Positions 16,621 through 25,668 of a stretch of DNA of 46,548 nt are shown in pieces. The notes below the pieces were generated by a model, which worked only from the letters and a program-made list of their open reading frames with translations, was not told the origin of the DNA and did not search any database. Position 1 is the stretch's first letter. Every line of letters begins with the position of its first letter. Position numbers and translations under genes: made by a program. This stretch comes from Collinsella sp. AM17-1 (lineage in GTDB: Bacteria; Actinomycetota; Coriobacteriia; Coriobacteriales; Coriobacteriaceae), in the NCBI RefSeq assembly GCF_003470665.1, contig NZ_QRJZ01000019.1:300-46847 (forward strand), given 5' to 3'.

Positions 16621-18222
16621 CTACGACGCGAGCGTGGCGATGACGGCTTCGTCGCCGGCGTATATTAGGGTGTTGCCATCGGGAATGATCGTTTGGCCGT
16701 CGCGCTTGAGCATCACTACAATAAACGGATGCTTGCCTTGCGGCACATCGCGCAGGCGCTGACCGGCCAGGCGACCGTGGGGAGTCACGGTGACCTCGCG
16801 CAGGGTAACCTCGGCACGCTCTTCGAACGTTGGGGCGGCCATCACCAGCAGATCGCCTTCCTGGATCACGGTGTCGCCATTGGGCAGTACCGGATGCGCC
16901 CCGTCGCGCAGCACCAGGACCACGAGCATGTCCGTCGCGCTGCCAATGTCCGCGAGCGAGCGTCCGGCAAACGGATGGCCAGCGCCCACCTTGAGCTTTA
17001 CAAACGACATGCCGTCCTCGTCGCGGTAGTCGTTAAAGGTGCGGCGCACGTCGCCGGTCGCATCGATCATATCGAGCTTCTTCGCCACCGCCGGCAGCAG
17101 CGAGCCCTGCACCACGATGCTCGACGCGGCAATCACAAACACCAGGTCAAATAGGTCGTGTCCGCCGGGAACGCCGGCCACCACGGCAAAGAGACTAAAG
17201 ACGACCGAAGCTGCTCCGCGCAGGCCCGCCCAGCTTACGAGCGCGACCTGGCTGGGATTCGTCTTAAAGGGCGCTAGGAGCACGCCGACGGCGATGGGGC
17301 GGCTCACGAAGAGCATGAACGCCATGAGCGCCAGGCCCGGCAGCAGCATCTGCGGCAGGCGTGCGGGCGTTACGAGCAGGCCGAGCAAGAAGAAGATGGT
17401 CATCTCTGCCATCTCGGTGAGGGTGTCGAAGAAGTGCGCCATCTCGACCTTACCGGTGATGTCGCTTGCGCCCAGCACAATGCCTGCAAGGTATACGGCC
17501 AAAAAGCCGTTGCCGCCCAGGTAGCTCGGCAGCGCGTAGGCGACGATGGCCACGGCGAACAAGAAGATGGTCTGCGCGCCTTCGGCCGTTGCGTGTGCGC
17601 GCTCAATCAGACGGCTGGATGTCCAGCCGATGGCAAGGCCCAACCCCACGCCCAGGATGATCTGCTTGGTCAGCAGCACGGGAATGTCGATATTGCCGCC
17701 CGCCGCGAGGGTCGCGAGCACGGCGGTGAGCATGTAGGCGACGGGGTCGTTGGAGCCCGATTCGACCTCGAGCAGCGAGTCGGTGCCGCCCCTCAGCGAA
17801 AGGCTGTGCTCGCGCAGAACGCTAAAGACGCTGGCCGCGTCGGTGGACGCCACGACCGATCCCAGCAGCAGGCCGCCGATCCAGTCGAAGCCCAGCACAA
17901 AGTGGGCGAACACGCCGGTGATGCCTGCGGTGATGACGACGCCGAGCGTGCTCAGCAGCACCGCCGGCGCGGCGACGGGCTTGGCGCGGTCTATGTTGGT
18001 GTTAAAGCCGCCGTAGAACATGATGAACAATAGCGCCGTGCTGCAGACGGTTTCGGTGAGTGCGTAGTCGCTAAAGTCGATATGCGCCGGGCCGTTGACG
18101 CCCAACAGCATGCCGAGCGCGATAAAGATAAGCAGGGTGGGGAAGGGGAGCTTTTTGCCGACGGGTTTGATGGTCAGGCACAAAATGATGACGAGGCCGA
18201 TAAAAAGAAGAATCTGGTTCAT
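16621..18222 (-). CDS. CPA-type K+(Na+)/H+ antiporter with two RCK-C domains (NhaP2/CvrA-like)
   Basis: 533 residues. About 12 membrane helices (residues 1-385), with the ion-binding region GSVVASTDAASVFSVL and LEVESGSNDPVAYML, which are hallmarks of NhaP2/CvrA antiporters. The soluble C-terminus holds two TrkA-C/RCK_C-like units (about 395-465 and 470-533), each with a VLRDG or MLKRDG turn, where nucleotides such as c-di-AMP could regulate transport. It exchanges cytoplasmic K+ or Na+ for H+ and would help pH and osmotic control. The gene stands alone, divergent from the phosphatase gene. A short remnant follows its stop codon. Confidence 0.9.
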   Translation of the reverse strand: MNQILLFIGLVIILCLTIKPVGKKLPFPTLLIFIALGMLLGVNGPAHIDFSDYALTETVCSTALLFIMFYGGFNTNIDRAKPVAAPAVLLSTLGVVITAGITGVFAHFVLGFDWIGGLLLGSVVASTDAASVFSVLREHSLSLRGGTDSLLEVESGSNDPVAYMLTAVLATLAAGGNIDIPVLLTKQIILGVGLGLAIGWTSSRLIERAHATAEGAQTIFLFAVAIVAYALPSYLGGNGFLAVYLAGIVLGASDITGKVEMAHFFDTLTEMAEMTIFFLLGLLVTPARLPQMLLPGLALMAFMLFVSRPIAVGVLLAPFKTNPSQVALVSWAGLRGAASVVFSLFAVVAGVPGGHDLFDLVFVIAASSIVVQGSLLPAVAKKLDMIDATGDVRRTFNDYRDEDGMSFVKLKVGAGHPFAGRSLADIGSATDMLVVLVLRDGAHPVLPNGDTVIQEGDLLVMAAPTFEERAEVTLREVTVTPHGRLAGQRLRDVPQGKHPFIVVMLKRDGQTIIPDGNTLIYAGDEAVIATLAS

Positions 18223-18371
18223 GGATGGTGTCCGCTCCTGGGTGGTTGGCGTGGCACGGTTAGTTGTCTGCGGTTATTTGTACCCAAAGATGGTGGGTTT
18301 ATGGGGTTGGATTGCGGGCGTGCGCGATATCGTCATAGACGGCTGCCGTCTTTGCCTCTGCTCGGAAACCC

Positions 18372-18425
18372 TTTCCAGCTTTATTGCAACGGAGTACAAT
18401 GGGTAACGTTTAAGTTCAACTTGAA
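18372..18425 (+). promoter_or_regulatory. Phosphatase promoter with a downstream dyad
   Basis: TTTCCA (18372-18377), 17-base spacer, TACAAT (18395-18400) forms a plausible promoter 75 bases before the phosphatase start. Right after it, TTTAAGTT-C-AACTTGAA (18409-18425) is a 17-base near-palindrome at about +2 to +18, suited to a repressor. No candidate repressor lies next to it. Confidence 0.45.
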
Positions 18426-18475
18426 GTTTTAGTTGCGGCGCCGGGCTTTGGCCGCAATGCAAGGAGAGGCGTACC

Positions 18476-19315
18476 ATGGCGATCTATGTGACATCTGATG
18501 CTCACGGGCACGTGCGTGCGCTTGACGAGGCCCTGTCTAAGATTTCGCTGGCGTCCGACGACACGCTGTACGTGCTGGGCGACATGATCGATCGCGGGCC
18601 CGATCCGGTCGGCGTTATTAAGCTCGTGCGCTCGCTGCCCAACGCCCGCGTGCTCAAGGGCAATCACGAGCAGATCATGCTCGATGCCATCATTGGCCAG
18701 GATCCGCTCGATGCCGAGACCTGGGATATCAACGGTGGCTGGACGACGCGCGAGCAGCTCAACGACATGGAATTTGACGCATACGAGGAGCTCGTGCGAT
18801 GGATGGCCGCGCTGCCGCTCTACGCGGTGGCCGAGACCGAGGAGCGCCCGTATCTGCTGGTACATGCTGGAATCGAGATGAAGGCGGCGCGCGCGTTTTT
18901 GCTTGAGCATGGCGTCGATTGTGCCGATGGCGTTGGAGCGGTGGGTGCCGATCGCGAGCTGCTGCAGCAGATGCTCGCGGTGCAGTCGGCCGATGACCTG
19001 CTGTGGATTCGTCACGGCTATTGGGATGCGCCGACCGGGCTGCTTTCTGCCGAGGGCAAGGGTCCGGTCGTGGTGAGCGGTCACACGCCAACGGTGTCGC
19101 TCGGGCGTTATTGCGAGGTCGGTGGTCTTGCGGGGCTCGATGAGGAGTCGGGCCGCGGGCAGATCGTGCGCCTGGGCGGCGAGGATGCCGCCGGTGTGCC
19201 CGATCGCATCGACATCGACTGCGCTGCCGCCACCGGCTCCGAGTTCGGTCGCGTGGGCATCCTGCGGCTCGATGATGGGGCGGAGTTCTACGCGAATATT
19301 CGCCCCGGGGAATAA
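18476..19315 (+). CDS. PPP-type metallophosphatase (Ser/Thr phosphatase or Ap4A hydrolase-like)
   Basis: 279 residues. The dinuclear metal motifs are complete: SDAHGH (7-12), GDMIDRGPDP, KGNHE, LVHAGIE, and SGHTPT near 195. This is the PPP superfamily (bacterial PrpA/PrpE and ApaH relatives). It dephosphorylates proteins or cleaves dinucleoside polyphosphates; the choice cannot be made from sequence. The ATG follows AAGGAGAGG. Single gene, followed 8 bases later by a GC-rich hairpin (19323-19344). Confidence 0.88.
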   Translation: MAIYVTSDAHGHVRALDEALSKISLASDDTLYVLGDMIDRGPDPVGVIKLVRSLPNARVLKGNHEQIMLDAIIGQDPLDAETWDINGGWTTREQLNDMEFDAYEELVRWMAALPLYAVAETEERPYLLVHAGIEMKAARAFLLEHGVDCADGVGAVGADRELLQQMLAVQSADDLLWIRHGYWDAPTGLLSAEGKGPVVVSGHTPTVSLGRYCEVGGLAGLDEESGRGQIVRLGGEDAAGVPDRIDIDCAAATGSEFGRVGILRLDDGAEFYANIRPGE

Positions 19316-19322
19316 CTTTGTT

Positions 19323-19344
19323 CCGCCGTTCTACCGAACGGCGG
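19323..19344 (+). terminator. Short hairpin after the phosphatase gene
   Basis: CCGCCGTTC-TACC-GAACGGCGG begins 8 bases after the stop codon. There is no T tract, so it may be an mRNA 3'-end stabiliser rather than a full terminator. The rest of the gap to 19510 holds a second stem (GCGTAC/GTACGC near 19405) and no recognised gene. Confidence 0.5.
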
Positions 19345-19510
19345 CCACGTTGATGCTGCGCAGCCCCGAAGCACCCCATCTTGTCGCTCAAACCGTCGTT
19401 CGCGTACGGAAGTACGCGTCGCTCCTCTTTCGCGCCAACCTGGGGCACTTTGAGACTGCTCGCTGTCGGTGCCAAAACATCGACGTTTCTTTTCTTCAAA
19501 TTGATTCGAA

Positions 19511-21091
19511 TTAGGCGCCGTACGGGTTGCGGTCGCGTTCTATGCGCTGGCGAATGTGGGCGTATTCGACAATCAACAGCACCAGGAGTAGGGCCATGAT
19601 GGCTAGGTAGCTCACCACAGCGCCCATCAGACCCAGTAGCTTAATCAGGATCACCGGCAGCACCACGCTTACGGCGAAGCAGATCAGGTAGATCTTGGTG
19701 ACGTCTCCAGCGTGGCGCAGCACCGTGATAATGGCGTAGATAAAATCGATGGCCGCGGTTACGCCGCCGGCGACGACCATCAGCAGCGCCGGCGTACGGT
19801 AGCGTTCAAAGCTGAGGCCGTACATAAAGCTCATGAGGGGAATACCGGGACCTGCCATAAATGCGGCGCACACGCCGGTGATGACCACGATCAGCGCCAT
19901 AACGGCAACAATAATCAGGTCAAAGCGACGACGCTTGCGAGGATTAGCCCAAATGCTCGACAAGCGCAGGAGCTGCGGTTTATAGATAAATCCAATGCTC
20001 AGCAAAATAGCCTGCGCCGGAAAGAACAGGGCATTAAAGTACAGCTGATATTTGTAGGCCAGCGTGCCTTCCATCACAAACTTGGGCATGCTCTCGATGA
20101 GGTTGAACAGGAACAGTGCGCCAAAGAGCGGAGCGCACTGGACAAACAGGTGACCGACCTCGCGTAGGCTCACGCGGCGCGATTTCTCGGTCTCGAGCAG
20201 GGCGAGCGGCGCGGTGACCAGCACGAGCGAGGCGATGGCGGTGACACCCATGGCCATGGCCGTGATGGGCATGCTGCGCGTGAGGAACAGCGCCGCGCTA
20301 AACACCACGATGACGCCGACGGAGCGTAGCGTTTGGCTCATGCCAGCCAGGTAGAGTTTATCGGCCTGCTGCAGGCGGCCCTCGTATACGTCCGCCACGC
20401 CGTCGATCACCTTATACAGGTAGACGCCCAGGCCGATCGTCGCCATCTGCGCGTCGTAGCCGCGGACGCTGCTGTACATGAGGCCGCATGCCAGCGCGAG
20501 CGCTCCGCAGATCCAGCGGTTGAGCTGGTAAGAGGCAAAGGACGTCTTTTCGTCGATGTCCGAGACCTGAAAGTTGCGCACGCCGTAGTTGCACGCGATC
20601 ATGATGAGCGTGCCGGTGACAAAGGCGATGGAGAACTTGCCAGCCTCCTCGGCGCCCGCGAGCTGTGTGGACACGATGGTGAGCAGCGGAAACGCCATGC
20701 CCCACACGGCGGTGCCCAGGGTATTCCAAAGGTAGTCGCGACGGGTGGCGTGATCTTCGTACTCGGCTTCTTGCGTGGAGAAGCCGCCGCCGTAGACGGC
20801 TCCGAGCAGGCGGTTCCACCAGGCATTGACCATGCGGTGGATGGGGCCGGGCTGGCGATCGCGCTCGCGGCGACGGCGTGTGGCCTGGCTGCTGTCGGGA
20901 CCGCCGGCGTTACGCTGGCTTAGCTCTTGGATTCGTGCGAGCTCCTCGGCGGTGTGCGATGCGGGGAACAGGCCGTTCTCGATGCGTCCGCCCTGGGCCC
21001 TTGCGGTGCCGCTGCCCGCTACGGCGGGGTCGGCGACGCCATTGCGGCGGGCGATGGCGCGGCGAATGCTATCGATGGGCGTGATGCTCAA
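19511..21091 (-). CDS. Wzx-like polysaccharide flippase with long N-terminal extension
   Basis: 526 residues from a proposed TTG start at 21091, chosen for the AAAGGA site upstream; the open frame continues to 21382 but with non-coding character. Residues from about 135 form some 12-14 membrane helices of the MOP/polysaccharide-flippase type (for example TLGTAVWGMAFPLLTIVSTQ, the usual first helix). Wzx-like proteins move lipid-linked repeat units across the membrane. The first ~130 residues are hydrophilic, rich in Arg, Ala and Gly, with an RRRRERDRQ patch, and would be cytoplasmic; this is unusual for the family. No glycosyltransferase cluster is adjacent, though a WecA/TagO-like gene lies 6.5 kb away. 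Confidence 0.8.
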   Translation of the reverse strand: MSITPIDSIRRAIARRNGVADPAVAGSGTARAQGGRIENGLFPASHTAEELARIQELSQRNAGGPDSSQATRRRRERDRQPGPIHRMVNAWWNRLLGAVYGGGFSTQEAEYEDHATRRDYLWNTLGTAVWGMAFPLLTIVSTQLAGAEEAGKFSIAFVTGTLIMIACNYGVRNFQVSDIDEKTSFASYQLNRWICGALALACGLMYSSVRGYDAQMATIGLGVYLYKVIDGVADVYEGRLQQADKLYLAGMSQTLRSVGVIVVFSAALFLTRSMPITAMAMGVTAIASLVLVTAPLALLETEKSRRVSLREVGHLFVQCAPLFGALFLFNLIESMPKFVMEGTLAYKYQLYFNALFFPAQAILLSIGFIYKPQLLRLSSIWANPRKRRRFDLIIVAVMALIVVITGVCAAFMAGPGIPLMSFMYGLSFERYRTPALLMVVAGGVTAAIDFIYAIITVLRHAGDVTKIYLICFAVSVVLPVILIKLLGLMGAVVSYLAIMALLLVLLIVEYAHIRQRIERDRNPYGA

Positions 21092-21193
21092 AGCGGAGTC
21101 CTTTCTATTGCTGCGCTCTAGTATAGACGCGACGGTGTTCGTTCGTGTTTTTGAACAGGTTGTTCGATAATTTCGGCGGCGCCATTCAGTAGA

Positions 21194-21250
21194 CGGCATT
21201 TGGGGACGTTCCTTATGTGCCGGCACTTTGGGAACGTCCCTAAGTGCCGG
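21194..21250. repeat. Type-2 palindromic repeat (double copy)
   Basis: Two overlapping palindromes share a GCCGGC. The right one (21220-21250) is CCGGCACTT-t-GGGA-acg-TCCC-t-AAGTGCCGG and is nearly perfect. The left one has the variant GGCATTTGGGGACGTTCC. The same unit occurs at 33838-33868. It lies between the divergent flippase and pckA genes. More GTCCCT/GACTAG words follow at 21288-21304. Confidence 0.8.
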
Positions 21251-21353
21251 CATCCGGGGTCGCTCCTTGGTTGTTGCCTGTTCAAGAGTGTCCCTAACGA
21301 CTAGGCCGCTTGCGTGCGATTTTTGACCGTTGGGCGGGCGCTTCGCCGTTGCC

Positions 21354-21369
21354 GCAAAAACGTTTTTGC
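21354..21369. promoter_or_regulatory. LacI-family-type operator before pckA
   Basis: GCAAAAACGTTTTTGC is a perfect 16-bp palindrome with the central CG and flanking A/T runs typical of LacI/GalR/CcpA/PurR-family operators. It is 74 bases upstream of the pckA start. Catabolite or purine-type control of PEP carboxykinase is plausible. No LacI-family gene is in the window. Confidence 0.5.
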
Positions 21370-21443
21370 ATATCGGGTACAACGGGCTTTACGTGAGTAA
21401 AGTGCGCGCCTCGTCCACGTGTCGCGCTTTTAAAGGAGGCCCC

Positions 21444-23114
21444 ATGCCAGGTGTTACCCCTGCAGAAGTTCTGTCCAACTTTGGCATTACGCTGGTCGAA
21501 GATCCTGCCGAGAACCAGCCCCGCCTGCTGGTCGACCTGCCGGCAGCCGAGCTCGTCGAGCACGCCATCCGTCGCAACGAAGGTCGTATGGCCTCCAACG
21601 GCGCGCTGGTGATCGAGACGGGGGAGCGCACTGGCCGCTCGCCCAACGACCGCTTTATCGTTGACACCCCCGATGTTCACGACAAGATTGCCTGGGGTGC
21701 CGTCAACCGCCCGCTGTCTGTCGAGAGCTACGAGGCCATCAAGGCCGGCATCGTCGACTATCTCAACGAGCGCGACGTGTTCGTCACTCGCGGTATGGCC
21801 GGTGCCGACCGCAACCATACGCGTCGTCTGCTTGTCGCCTGCGAGCGTGCCAGCCAGGCGCTCTTTATTAAGCAGATGCTCGCCCGCCCGCTTGCCCGTG
21901 AAATCGCACGCACCGGCGAGCCGGACTTCTGCGTGCTCGCCGCGCCGGGCTACCAGTGCGATCCCGCCATCAAGGGCCTCAACTCCAGCGCCGCCGTGGT
22001 CATTAACTTCCAGGAGCGCGTGATTCTGGTCGCCGGCACCGGCTACTCCGGCGAGATCAAAAAGTCCATTTTCAGCGTCATGAATTACCTGCTGCCCGTC
22101 GAGGACGACGTGCTGCCCATGCATTGCTCGGCCAGTATGGACCCCGTCACGCATGAGACCGCCGTGTTCTTTGGCCTCTCCGGCACCGGCAAGACCACGC
22201 TTTCGGCCAACCCCACGCGCCTGCTGATCGGCGACGACGAACACGGTTGGTCCGACATGGGCATCTTCAACATCGAGGGTGGCTGCTACGCCAAATGCGA
22301 GGGCCTGGACGCGTTCCACGAGCCTGAGATCTTCAACGCCGTCCGCTTTGGCGCGATCTGCGAAAACGTGGTGCTCGACGAGAACCGCAAGCCCAACTAC
22401 GACGACATCTCGATCACGCACAACACGCGCGTGGCATACCCTGTGGAGCACATTCCCAACGCGTGGACCAAGGGCATGGGCACCACTCCAAGCGTCGTGC
22501 TCTTCCTGACCTGCGATGCCTTTGGCGTGCTGCCGCCCATCTCGCGCCTGACGGCCGACTCCGCCATGTATCACTTTGTGACGGGCTTTACGGCCAAGAT
22601 CCCCGGCACCGAGGTCGGCGTCACCGAGCCCACGCCCACGTTCTCTTCGCTGTTTGGCGAGCCGTTTATGCCGCTCGACCCCATGGTCTATGCCAAGATG
22701 CTCGGTGAGCGCATCGCCGACGGCCGCACGCGTGTGTACCTGGTCAACACCGGCTGGATCGGCGGCGGCTACGGCGTGGGTCATCGCATCGAGCTTGCCT
22801 ACACGCGCGCCCTGGTGGCCCGCGCCCTCGACGGTACCATCGAGGACAGCGAGTTCGTGCACGACGACATCTTTAACGTCGACATTCCCACCACGTGCCA
22901 CGGCGTACCCGACGGCATCCTGGTGCCGCGCCAGTATTGGCAGAGCACCGCTCGCTACGACGAGGCCGCGCACAACTTGGCCGTGATGTTCGAGGAGAAC
23001 TTCGAGAAGAAGTACTCGCACCTGCCCGAATCCGTCAAGGCCGCCGGTCCGCATGCTCAGGTGCACGCCGACGCCCGTCATCGCGGCCACGGCCTGCTGG
23101 GACTTCGCCACTAG
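21444..23114 (+). CDS. pckA: Phosphoenolpyruvate carboxykinase (ATP)
   Basis: 556 residues from the ATG at 21444, which follows a strong AAAGGAGG site; the open frame begins further upstream. FGLSGTGKTTLSANP is the P-loop of the ATP-type enzyme. RTGRSPNDRFIVD (substrate Arg region), HNTRVAYP and TGWIGGGYGVGHRI are further PckA landmarks. It interconverts oxaloacetate + ATP and PEP + CO2 + ADP. In gut fermenters it often runs in the CO2-fixing direction toward succinate, but direction cannot be told here. A LacI-type operator precedes it. A type-1 hairpin 16 bases after the stop probably ends the transcript. Confidence 0.95.
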   Translation: MPGVTPAEVLSNFGITLVEDPAENQPRLLVDLPAAELVEHAIRRNEGRMASNGALVIETGERTGRSPNDRFIVDTPDVHDKIAWGAVNRPLSVESYEAIKAGIVDYLNERDVFVTRGMAGADRNHTRRLLVACERASQALFIKQMLARPLAREIARTGEPDFCVLAAPGYQCDPAIKGLNSSAAVVINFQERVILVAGTGYSGEIKKSIFSVMNYLLPVEDDVLPMHCSASMDPVTHETAVFFGLSGTGKTTLSANPTRLLIGDDEHGWSDMGIFNIEGGCYAKCEGLDAFHEPEIFNAVRFGAICENVVLDENRKPNYDDISITHNTRVAYPVEHIPNAWTKGMGTTPSVVLFLTCDAFGVLPPISRLTADSAMYHFVTGFTAKIPGTEVGVTEPTPTFSSLFGEPFMPLDPMVYAKMLGERIADGRTRVYLVNTGWIGGGYGVGHRIELAYTRALVARALDGTIEDSEFVHDDIFNVDIPTTCHGVPDGILVPRQYWQSTARYDEAAHNLAVMFEENFEKKYSHLPESVKAAGPHAQVHADARHRGHGLLGLRH

Positions 23115-23129
23115 CGTCGCCTCAGACCC

Positions 23130-23170
23130 AAAACCACCATAAAGGGGGCAGGCACCTTTGTGGTGGTTTT
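23130..23170. repeat. Type-1 palindromic repeat, copy b
   Basis: AAAACCACCATAAAGG-gggcaggca-CCTTTGTGGTGGTTTT; reverse orientation, starting 16 bases after the pckA stop. The stem has one mismatch (CCAT for CCAC). The run of T at the end supports terminator function. Confidence 0.9.
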
Positions 23171-23341
23171 ACTCGCGCGGATGACTCGGGTTACAATACG
23201 CCTGACATATCGCTCCCTTCTCCGGATGGGGGCAGCGTAAGCGCTCTTGTGGCGGCACCGTAGGACTTTGAAGGTGGCCGTCGTAAGGGCACTTTTTGTT
23301 TAGGCACCCGGGCTCGGGCGCATGCTATGAAGGGAGAGCAC

Positions 23342-24061
23342 ATGAAGAGCTTTATTGCCGAGGATTCGTTTTGGGAGCTGTTTCCGCAGGCGGCTGTCGG
23401 TGTTGTGGTCGTAAAGGGCATGAAGCCCGCGGCTCAGATTCCTCAAGAGGACGTGGACGCGATTGCGGCGTTGCTCGACCGCGCCAATATCGACGCGGAG
23501 CGTCATCTGACCAGCGATACTATCAGCGAGAACGCACCGGTCAAGGCATGGCGCGAGGCTTATCGGCTGTTCAAGACCAAAAAGGGCGCGCGTTGCTCAA
23601 TTGAGAGCCTGCTCAAGCGCGTGCTCAAGGGCAAACCGGTGGGCCACATTACGCCCGCGGTGGACATCTACAACACGGTGTCGCTGACCTACGCGCTGCC
23701 CGTTGGCGGCGAGGACCTGCATGCGATTGAGGGGGATCTTCGCTTGAAGGTGACTGACGGCGGCGATGCGTTCCTGCCACTTGGCGAGGAAACGGATGAC
23801 CCGACGCTGCCCGGCGAGCTCGCCTACATCGATGATGCGGGCGCCGTATGCCGCTGCTGGAACTGGCGCGATGGCGTTCGCACGGCGCTGTCCGACGATT
23901 CGGCCGATGCATTCCTGGCGATTGAGTGCGTGGAGCCCGAGCGGATGGGGGATTGCCAGGCTGCCGTTGATCGTCTCGCCGAGTTGCTCGAGCGCTATCT
24001 GGGAGCGACGGTTGTCGTTAAGACGCTTGTGACCCGCGACAATCCCTGCGTGGAACTGTAG
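23342..24061 (+). CDS. B3/4-domain protein (PheT editing-domain-like)
   Basis: 239 residues from the ATG at 23342 with GGGAGAG upstream. The segment from VKAWREAYRLF through SIESLLKRVL, then HITPAVDIYNTVSLTYALPVGGEDL is the B3/4 fold found in the editing domain of phenylalanyl-tRNA synthetase beta and in free-standing proteins. Free-standing B3/4 proteins probably hydrolyse mischarged aminoacyl-tRNA or recognise amino acids, but most are uncharacterised. Flanked on both sides by type-1 hairpins, so it is probably a single-gene unit. A TACAAT about 150 bases upstream may be its -10. Confidence 0.85.
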   Translation: MKSFIAEDSFWELFPQAAVGVVVVKGMKPAAQIPQEDVDAIAALLDRANIDAERHLTSDTISENAPVKAWREAYRLFKTKKGARCSIESLLKRVLKGKPVGHITPAVDIYNTVSLTYALPVGGEDLHAIEGDLRLKVTDGGDAFLPLGEETDDPTLPGELAYIDDAGAVCRCWNWRDGVRTALSDDSADAFLAIECVEPERMGDCQAAVDRLAELLERYLGATVVVKTLVTRDNPCVEL

Positions 24062-24090
24062 CGACGCCTGCGGATCATGTTCGCCGGTCA

Positions 24091-24130
24091 AAACCACTAC
24101 AAAGGTGCCTGTCCCCTTTGTGGTGGTTTT
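24091..24130. repeat. Type-1 palindromic repeat, copy c
   Basis: AAAACCACTACAAAGG-tgcctgtcc-CCTTTGTGGTGGTTTT; forward orientation, starting 30 bases after the B3/4 gene. One stem mismatch (CACTAC). Confidence 0.9.
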
Positions 24131-24234
24131 TATGTTGATGGGTTAACAAATGGGATATTTGGGTATGGGTGTTGCCTCGTGCGGCTAAGATGTTTACCCG
24201 TTAGCATCATGTAAGCGAAAGGCGGTCGTCTCCC

Positions 24235-24684
24235 ATGCAGCAGAACGACGAGACACGTTTCGAGGACTTTGTCGGACTGATCAGCGGGCTCTACAAGGAG
24301 ATCCAGCGCATTAAGACATCCGAGGGCGCAAGGCTGGGCCTCAAGGGCTCCGACGTTATGTGCCTGTACTATCTTGAGCGCAGCAAGGACGGCCTGACTG
24401 GCGCTGACCTGGCTCGCATGGCAGGCGTGACCCGTGCCGCCGTCTCGCGCACGCTCGCGCATCTGGAGGAGGGCGGCTACGTCGAGGTCGACGACTCGGG
24501 TGATGCGGCCGTTAAGTATCGTGCCCCGGTGCGCCTGACCGCTCTGGGCGGCGAGAGCATGAGCGAGGCGGACCGCATCATTCGCGAGGTGCTCGACACC
24601 ACCGGTAAGGCTATGGGTGTGGAGCAGCGCGAGCAGATGTATGCGTCGCTGCGTACGATTCTCAACACCCTGCGTGAGATCTAA
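24235..24684 (+). CDS. MarR-family transcriptional regulator
   Basis: 149 residues. Winged-helix DNA-binding region LTGADLARMAGVTRAAVSRTLAHLEEGGYVEV, then a wing with KYRAPVRLTALG, and a long C-terminal dimer helix (AMGVEQREQMYASLRTIL). The first ~35 residues form the N-terminal dimerisation helix. It represses or activates nearby genes in response to a small ligand; the DegV gene 119 bases downstream in the same direction is the natural partner. The start follows GAAAGGCGG. Confidence 0.9.
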   Translation: MQQNDETRFEDFVGLISGLYKEIQRIKTSEGARLGLKGSDVMCLYYLERSKDGLTGADLARMAGVTRAAVSRTLAHLEEGGYVEVDDSGDAAVKYRAPVRLTALGGESMSEADRIIREVLDTTGKAMGVEQREQMYASLRTILNTLREI

Positions 24685-24803
24685 GGCCGCCAAGGCATTT
24701 GCTTCCCATTAAAAACTGCATAGTCCCGTTTGGGCGCGTATGCCGTGCCGGGGCATTGCTGTCAAAATTCCCCGCGCGGGACCTGCGCAAGAAAGGATTC
24801 GTT

Positions 24804-25658
24804 ATGTCCGTCCGCATTATTACCGATTCCGCAAGCGATATGTCGCCGGCGGAGCACCCCGCTCTGCGTGTTCTGCCGCTGTCCGTCACCTTTGGCACCG
24901 ATGTGTATATGGATGGCGTCGACATCGATCACCAGCGCTTTTACGAGATGCTTGTGGAGCGCGATGAGCTGCCCAAGACCGGTCAGGTCAACCCGTACGC
25001 CTTTTCGCAGGCGATTGCCGAAGCGCGTGAGGCCGGCGATGAGGCCGTGATTATTACCGTGGGCGCCAAGCTCTCGGGCACCAACCAGAGTGCTCGTACG
25101 GCACTTGCCGAGGCGCCGGGCGGCGACATGTTCGTCGTGGACAGCAATAACGTGACCTTGGGCGAGCGCGTGCTGGTCGAGTATGCGCTGCGCCTGGTGG
25201 ACGAGGGCCAGGGCGCGGCTCAGGTTGCGGCGGCTGTCGAGGCCGTGCGCGACCGCGTGGTCGTCATCGGCCTGCTCGAGACGCTGGAGTACCTGGTGCG
25301 CGGCGGTCGCCTGTCTGCTGCGGCCGGTGCCGTGGGTACGCTGCTCAACGTAAAGCCCGTGGTGGCTGCCGAGGACGGTCTGATCGTGCAGCTGGGCAAG
25401 GCGCGCGGTTCCAAGAACGGACGTAACCTGCTCAACCAGAAGGTCGAAAAGGCGGGCGGCATCGACTTTTCCATGCCGCTGGCGCTCGGCTATACGGGCC
25501 TTTCGGATGCGGTGCTCAAGAAGTATATCGAGGACAGCGCGGCACTGTGGGCTGGCCACACCGAGGGCGAACTGCCCGTTCACACCATCGGCGCCACCAT
25601 CGGCACCCATGTAGGCCCCGGCGCCGTAGCCGTAGCCTTCTTCCAGCCCGTTAACTAG
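24804..25658 (+). CDS. DegV family fatty-acid-binding protein
   Basis: 284 residues from the ATG at 24804 with GAAAGGA upstream. RIITDSASDMSP at the start, TGQVNPYAF near 55 (usually TSQPSP), GAKLSGTNQSARTAL and YLVRGGRLSAAAGAVGTLLNVKPVV are DegV landmarks. DegV/FakB proteins bind a fatty acid so that FakA can phosphorylate it for lipid synthesis; no FakA gene is in the window, so which role applies is unknown. It follows a MarR gene; a type-1 hairpin lies 11 bases after its stop. Confidence 0.92.
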   Translation: MSVRIITDSASDMSPAEHPALRVLPLSVTFGTDVYMDGVDIDHQRFYEMLVERDELPKTGQVNPYAFSQAIAEAREAGDEAVIITVGAKLSGTNQSARTALAEAPGGDMFVVDSNNVTLGERVLVEYALRLVDEGQGAAQVAAAVEAVRDRVVVIGLLETLEYLVRGGRLSAAAGAVGTLLNVKPVVAAEDGLIVQLGKARGSKNGRNLLNQKVEKAGGIDFSMPLALGYTGLSDAVLKKYIEDSAALWAGHTEGELPVHTIGATIGTHVGPGAVAVAFFQPVN

Positions 25659-25668
25659 CCCACCTGCC

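Noticed and set aside
18759..19499. 246-residue minus-strand ORF beginning MKKRNVDVLAPTASS
   Set aside because: It overlaps most of the phosphatase gene in antisense. The first ~60 codons lie in the gap and might be part of a dispersed repeat, but nothing in the window proves it.
21294..23111. 605-residue ORF antisense to pckA
   Set aside because: Shadow of pckA; no ribosome site and antisense-type composition.
23171..23341. Riboswitch in the leader of the B3/4 gene
   Set aside because: Several short stems are present, but no known riboswitch motif could be matched and pairing is not extensive.
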